Source: Syngnathus acus (taxonomy: Eukaryota > Chordata > Actinopteri > Syngnathiformes > Syngnathidae). Taken from it: a stretch of DNA of 64,000 bases. The position numbers were made by a program, and so were the translations under genes. The stretch is taken from assembly GCF_901709675.1 (NCBI RefSeq), contig NC_051098.1, forward strand, positions 13,917,918-13,981,917. The letters are read 5' to 3'. Below the pieces are notes generated by a model. The model ran no database searches. It saw only the letters and a list, made by a program, of their open reading frames with translations, and was not told the DNA's origin. Of this stretch, positions 58,976 through 64,000 are shown in pieces; the first letter of the stretch is position 1; the number at the start of each line of letters is the position of its first letter.

Positions 58976-59661
58976 TCATCCTCTTCTATTTGGCAAGCGT
59001 CTCATCCCGAGCCTGTCCATGGGAGGGAGGCTGAGGCGTCGCCGTGGCAACTCAATCACTCTGATAGCCACACAAATGACACTTCAGGTACTGCACAACA
59101 CATCTCAAGAAATAAATAAATACCTATCAAGAATAAAATAAGATTACAAAGTTTACAAAACAATGTATTTTATTTCACCAGATCAGCACTTTGTCCTAAT
59201 TTCATTTCCATGTGTTCTGACCTCTGCCTGTTTGCCGCATGTTTGGTGTTGATGGCGCCAATGGACAGCCGATCCAGCGTGTTCCCGAGGAAACTCGTCT
59301 TCCTCTTGGACTCCGTGACATCATTCTCTGCCTTCGCTCGACCATCTGGCTGGAGCGTTTTGGTCACGTCCGGGTGGACTAATGCGGCGGGCCCGGACCT
59401 CGTCGAAGCGTCTTCATGCTGCAAACGCCAACACAGGCATGTGAGATCAGGTACACCACATAGACAGAAGTATTGGGACACCTCGAATCGCTTCTTCCGC
59501 CTTCAACACAAGAGATAAATATTTAAAAACATATCATGAACGGATGTCTAAAAATGATAACAGGAATTGACCTGTTGTGGTCGCCTCAGCTCGTGGGCGT
59601 CTCCTTCAGGCATGTTGATGGACAGCAGACAGATGAAGAGCAGAGCGCCGCACAAGTGCAT
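58976..59661 (-). CDS. ostn: Osteocrin (musclin) secreted peptide hormone precursor
   Basis: Three coding exons in phase: 59661-59572, 59418-59222 and 59060-58976 (TGA), 123 aa (human about 133). The ATG directly follows the splice acceptor TTGCAG, so the first exon is non-coding. Signal peptide MHLCGALLFICLLSINMPEG. The family's two natriuretic-peptide-like motifs are present: SFLGNTLDRLSIGAIN after NDVTESKRK (human [23 protein letters not shown]), and RRLSLPPMDRLGMRRLPNRR at the C-terminus (human RRFGIPMDRIGRNRLSNSR). Osteocrin binds the clearance receptor NPR3 and raises local natriuretic peptide activity in bone and muscle. It lacks the cysteine ring of true natriuretic peptides. Basic SKRKT precedes the first motif as a likely processing site. 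Confidence 0.92.
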
Positions 59662-59973
59662 CTGCAACACACAAACGCATCACACCTCCCACCTGAGCAT
59701 GTTAGCCTACAAAGACATTTGTACCGCGCGCTAACACCTGGAGTGGAATCCACACATGCACACACACAGACGGACCACTTTTAGCTCTGCTGACGGGGAT
59801 GCGTATTGTCCAGCAACATCGGGCTAATTTTAGCATTTTCCATCTCTGCGAATAAACGCCTTTTGACCGTCCAAAAACCAGCTCCCCCGAGGCGCACGCT
59901 CATGTACGCTAGTGCGCACACGCATGCCGGCAACGTCAAACACATTCTCGATGATGCACACTGTAGGTTCACG

Positions 59974-60073
<100 letters not shown>

Positions 60074-60654
60074 TGATGCATGTCCCATTCATGACACACA
60101 TGCAGGAAATTCTTCCATTCACAAAAACACCCTGGTCTTCCCTCACCTTCAACATTTTAAACTTTTCTTTGACATTGAGTTTATTTAAAGAGCAGCCATG
60201 ATTGATAAATAAATGAAGACTTATGTCTAAGTAATAAAAGTATTTCTTGTATTTAAAATTCTCAAGTAAATGATGATGACATGACATGATTTTACCTTTA
60301 AATGTTGTTTTTGGAATTATTTGAAACACATTGAGTTACCTTATGTATGAAATGTGGTACATAAATTAATCTGCCTTGCCTTTCCTTCAGTATAGATTAA
60401 AATACCACCAACATGCAAACATGACATCATGCAAAAGTACAAAAAAAAGTTGTTTACTTGGAAAAAAAAGTGTGGTATCAGATCAGAATATTTCATTTTA
60501 TGATCTACAGCAGGCATTTATTAAGCATTCCAAATTTTTATATTATCAATAATATTGCAATTATTCCAACGAGCGTGAAAATAAAACTTTTTTTTTTCTC
60601 TACATGCAGACACCTGTATGCACACACACACGCACACACACACACACGCGTTAC

Positions 60655-60712
60655 CTTCAACAAGTCCTCTTGTCTGTTGCCGTGCGCTGACTTGATGTCA
60701 GGTTTTATAGCA
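60655..60712 (-). promoter_or_regulatory. TATA box and non-coding first exon of ostn
   Basis: On the minus strand TATAAAAC lies at about 60712-60705, followed 25-55 bp later by a stretch ending TTGTTGAAG|GTAACG, a good splice donor at 60655. The short transcript start region contains no ATG, fitting an untranslated first exon spliced to the ATG at 59661. Confidence 0.55.
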
Positions 60713-63246
60713 GCTGTCCGTGTGTCTTTCCAATGTGCAGCCTCCCACGTGACATCACTTCCTGTACCCCTTTTCCACTGGATAAATGTGTTCATGTTAG
60801 TGGGGGTGCCTGGCAACCTCCATCTCCTCGTCTCGCTCGCCCTCATTGAGAAAACACACCTGCGCTAATAATAGCGGCTAACGCGCTAATAATGACGGAA
60901 ATAACTTGACCGCTAATTGCTGACGACCTTCTCGGGTCGGGCTGATGTCATCCAACGCTGCCCACGCCCTCTGCACCCCACTTTTCCGACCGTGGTGAAT
61001 TCCTGAACATGTAGTCGCCAAAAAAAAAACATTTGATCGTCTTTCCAGTAACTCTAATTTATCGTTGAAACGTAGACTAAAAGCTTTGCTTACGGACTTT
61101 TGGGGATCTTAAATCACAGGACTTCGATTCGATTATGTTTCGGTCACTGTGGACTTAATTGTAACACAATACGCTTGCAGGCCGGAATGATCCAATCTCA
61201 ACTCGCACCTTGCCGGCCACGAAACATTTTTGTTCTAGCTCAACAAAAAGGTGTTCACAATGCTCACTTCTGGCACGCGCCGGCGGGGACCTCGACCGAG
61301 CAGCCAATCGGAAGACTCGCAGGTTGATGATGTCACCTGGCGCGCGGGTAGGCATGCCGCCGGACGACACCCGAGCCCTCCGAGCTTTCGGGAGGCGTTG
61401 GTAACCTGTCATTACGCCGCCGCTCCCGCTGGACATAATCCTCATGAAATAATGTTTGTGGATGAATGTAACAAGACCACAATAATTTGCAGGAATGAAG
61501 GCGGAGCTTCCAGCCACTCTGGAGAAAAGAACGTCGAAACTCGGTTTGGAAGTAAAATGCATTCATGGGGATTAGGAGTCTTCAATCATAGAATTACAAA
61601 TCTCGAGCATTTAGAAGAAAGGAAAGTTTAAAGGAGACGCGTGTATTATTTATCCTCTGCAAAGAACAACTAGGCCAAAATATCAATGACAGAGCTAAGA
61701 GTGCAAAAGTCCAAAGTCAAGATTTCCACAGAGGTCCATGGTCACTTTTTGATTTAGCTCTTGGAGTCACTTAAACACCTTGCCGGTTTAATTTGACACT
61801 CGATAGGTGGGCGACCACTCCAGGCACTCAATTGTATTTATGTACAACACAGCAGAAGTCAATTTTTCCTCTTGAAAGCAGCTGTCTGGACTCCCGCCAT
61901 GCCACCCACCGGAGGTGCGTCGACGATGTCTCGCTCTCGCTTTCTCGTGGTGCTTTAATTGGCCTCCGGCTCTCAGCAGGCCGCCATTATTGAGGAGTGG
62001 AAAAAGGGGCTCTTAGCTTAGCTGAGATTAGCGACAACAAGCTCGCGGCTAATTACGACTTTCCAATGGACGCACGCATGAAAACAAAGTTGGTGTGTGT
62101 GTGTGTGTTCACATTTTTAGCGTGATTTGAGTGGGGGTGTGGGGGTCCATTTCTGCAGTGACCTCTTGTGCAAAAGTCAAATGCTCCAGCTTGTCGTCTT
62201 TTCCTCAGGGGACATCTCACTAACCTGGATTTTTCTTCAAGTAACAACAAAGACGAGCGACTGTGGCGACGACCAGCCACCATCCTTATCTCGCCAGCGG
62301 CGAGCAGACTGCCGGCAGCCAGGCAGCCGTTGATGTTGTCCAACAAATCCCGTCGGCCGTCCCCCCGTCATTAGGTTCCCAGCGGGGACGTTAAACGGGA
62401 GGCGGGCCGGGCGGGATTGAGCATCTGTGCTCACAACTCGACTTAGACCACCAGGTAGACCACCTGTGGTCCCACAAGTCACTTATTGGGGATTTTGACG
62501 ATTCAAGTTTTAAGTCTGAATGAGACATAGTGTCCTTTTACTGATGTTCAGTGTTTGCACTAAATTATGGCTGAAAAGTTCATCCTTGATTTCAAAATTT
62601 TGCAGACTCTCTTGCATTCATGTTGGATGGAACTATAGTTGAACTTCAACGAGTGGATGAGGGCCCACCTGGCTGCCCGTCCAGGGTTCGCCAAAGGCTA
62701 ACAGCTGGTCAAATGGGTAATCCGCTATCCCGCCGCCGGCAAGTACGGCAACCCGGGGGCTAATTGGAAAACGAGCGGCCCGGCGTGTCGTCGTGGCAAC
62801 AAGCCCGACATCAAAGTTCTGAGTGACACCCTCCCGGTGCGCATATGAGCACCCGCAGTTGTTGCTGAATTTGATTGGCACATATGGTGAACACAAGGTT
62901 ATTGTGCCATTCCATAATAATATGTATGAAACACCTGATGGTCACTCTGTGGTCTTCTCCACGTGACAAAGCCGGCAAAAGTCTCATTCACGACATCAAT
63001 GTTGAGGAAACATGGTTCTTCATTTGTTTTCATTTGTACCTTGTGTCCTTTGCTCTATGTCCTTGCGTAGTTGTTTACACAAATTTTAGTTTTGATGCAA
63101 ACCAGTGTTTTTATGAGGTAAGTTTGTTCTTTTGTGAATTTGACTTATAATTCACATATTTGTGTCATTTATTAATGCGATCATATATTATTTATGTCTT
63201 AAAATCTTTTCACAAATGTGCTGACATCACATCTTCTCATCCTCAG
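60713..63246. other. Interval between ostn promoter and the 3'-terminal gene
   Basis: No supported gene. It contains TAAT-rich blocks (60860-60930 and 61975-62060, the latter with GAGATTAGCG and GGCTAATTACGAC), a fragment GGTGGGCGACCACTCCAGGC near 61806, and moderately GC-rich stretches near 61310-61430 and 62340-62420. These could be regulatory, or upstream exons of the gene at 63247. Confidence 0.45.
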
Positions 63247-64000
63247 GTGGTTTCCTACCTGCATGGTGTAATGACGTCACAACCGTTCGTGAATGTGATT
63301 GGGTGAGCTGTGATTAGTTTTGTGTGTGTGCATGTATTTTAAGTAGGGTGTGTGTGTGTGACTTATTACGAGCAGAGGTCAGAGGATCTTCATCTTCAGA
63401 AGCAGCAGCATGTGTTCTCCATCTTTTTTTCTGCAATCATTTCCACATTTGAATTTCTTTTTTTACTTTCTCTGACTTAGGACGTTTGGCGACGCGCGTG
63501 CACGTGGGGAACATCCGCCGTTGCGCGTGGCTGCGGTGAGTTCACGTAAATCGGTGACTTTCACGCTTCATGCTATGTATGCAATGTATTTATGGAGCCG
63601 ACAAAAAATAATCCTATCAGTAAATTGCAAGGATACAGTTATGTAATAATTAATTTGAAATAGTTGTTTAAAAAACTACTTAAGCAAACGAGCTTATTTT
63701 TTTTTAATATAATTTGGTTTACTTTCAAATCAAAATTTGTCAATTGTATTTTAATATTTTTGCATTTGATTCTTTTTTAATAAAACAATGTTTATCTAAT
63801 GTTTTTTTTTTAGCATGTATTTTATATTTTTATTTCAGCATATTTTTGATTCCCCCTTCAGAGGGATCTTTAGGACGTCATCTATTTCTGTTTCTATGGA
63901 AACCCTAACCAACACGTGGTCCCTGATCGATCAGTGCAACATCACCAATGTTGGAGACAAGCATTCCTCGTGTCCGTGGGGTCAGTCAAAATATTTAGTT
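63247..64000 (+). CDS. Partial unidentified multi-exon gene
   Basis: Three exon-like segments join in phase: 63247-63302 (ends GG|GTGAG), 63481-63535 (acceptor CTTAG, donor GCG|GTGAG) and 63839 to about 63980 or beyond (acceptor TTTCAG). The joined frame reads VVSYLHGVMTSQPFVNVIG, then TFGDARARGEHPPLRVAA, then a stretch with SPFRGIFRTSSISVSMETL and a possible N-glycosylation site, QCNITNVGD. Splice consensus, phase agreement and GC-ending codons in exon 2 support coding. Upstream exons are not found and the gene runs off the right edge. I do not recognise the protein family. Confidence 0.45.

Overview
The window is nuclear DNA of a vertebrate with a compact, intron-rich genome, most likely a percomorph-type teleost. 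Reasons: nearly every gene is split into many short GT-AG exons; introns are often 60-400 bp; CA/GT microsatellites are abundant; short non-autonomous inverted-repeat elements of the kind common in fish occur; and the proteins are clear vertebrate orthologues. It is not bacterial or viral, and no operon, CRISPR array, tRNA or rRNA gene was seen. Gene models were built by eye from exon-intron phase agreement and from remembered family sequences, without database searches.

Layout, left to right: (1) 3' end of a PPP1R14-type PP1 inhibitor gene (+, 704-1337). (2) An L6-family tetraspan gene, TM4SF type (-, 2531-3596). (3) rhbdd1, an ER rhomboid protease (+, 5937-7628). (4) Two tandem polypeptide GalNAc-transferase genes of the GALNT17 type (+, 8335-12011 and 12852-16490) with almost exon-for-exon identical sizes. 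(5) caln1, calneuron-1 (-, 19635-25900), convergent with the galnt17 pair, preserving the GALNT17-CALN1-TYW1 neighbourhood of human 7q11. (6) tyw1, the wybutosine radical-SAM enzyme (-, 28694-42024, 16 exons). (7) ilkap, a PP2C phosphatase (+, 42542-44855), head-to-head with tyw1. (8) acap1-type ArfGAP with BAR, PH and ankyrin domains (+, 45606-50271). (9) wdr74, ribosome biogenesis (-, 51335-52874). (10) iws1, transcription elongation (+, 53414-58301), head-to-head with wdr74. (11) ostn, osteocrin/musclin (-, 58976-59661, with a TATA-driven non-coding first exon near 60680). (12) Exons of an unrecognised + strand gene at 63247-64000, cut by the window end.

The genes are neighbours, not a pathway. 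Functional pairs are limited to likely shared promoters (tyw1/ilkap and wdr74/iws1) and the galnt17 tandem duplication. The points most worth a second look are the galnt17-like duplicate with subfamily-typical but non-canonical catalytic motifs, a coding-like segment downstream of caln1 that I cannot place, a 102-bp coding tandem repeat that lengthens WDR74, the osteocrin hormone gene, several intact miniature transposons in introns, candidate regulatory motifs upstream of caln1, and the unidentified 3'-terminal gene. I found nothing I would call a new biological system.
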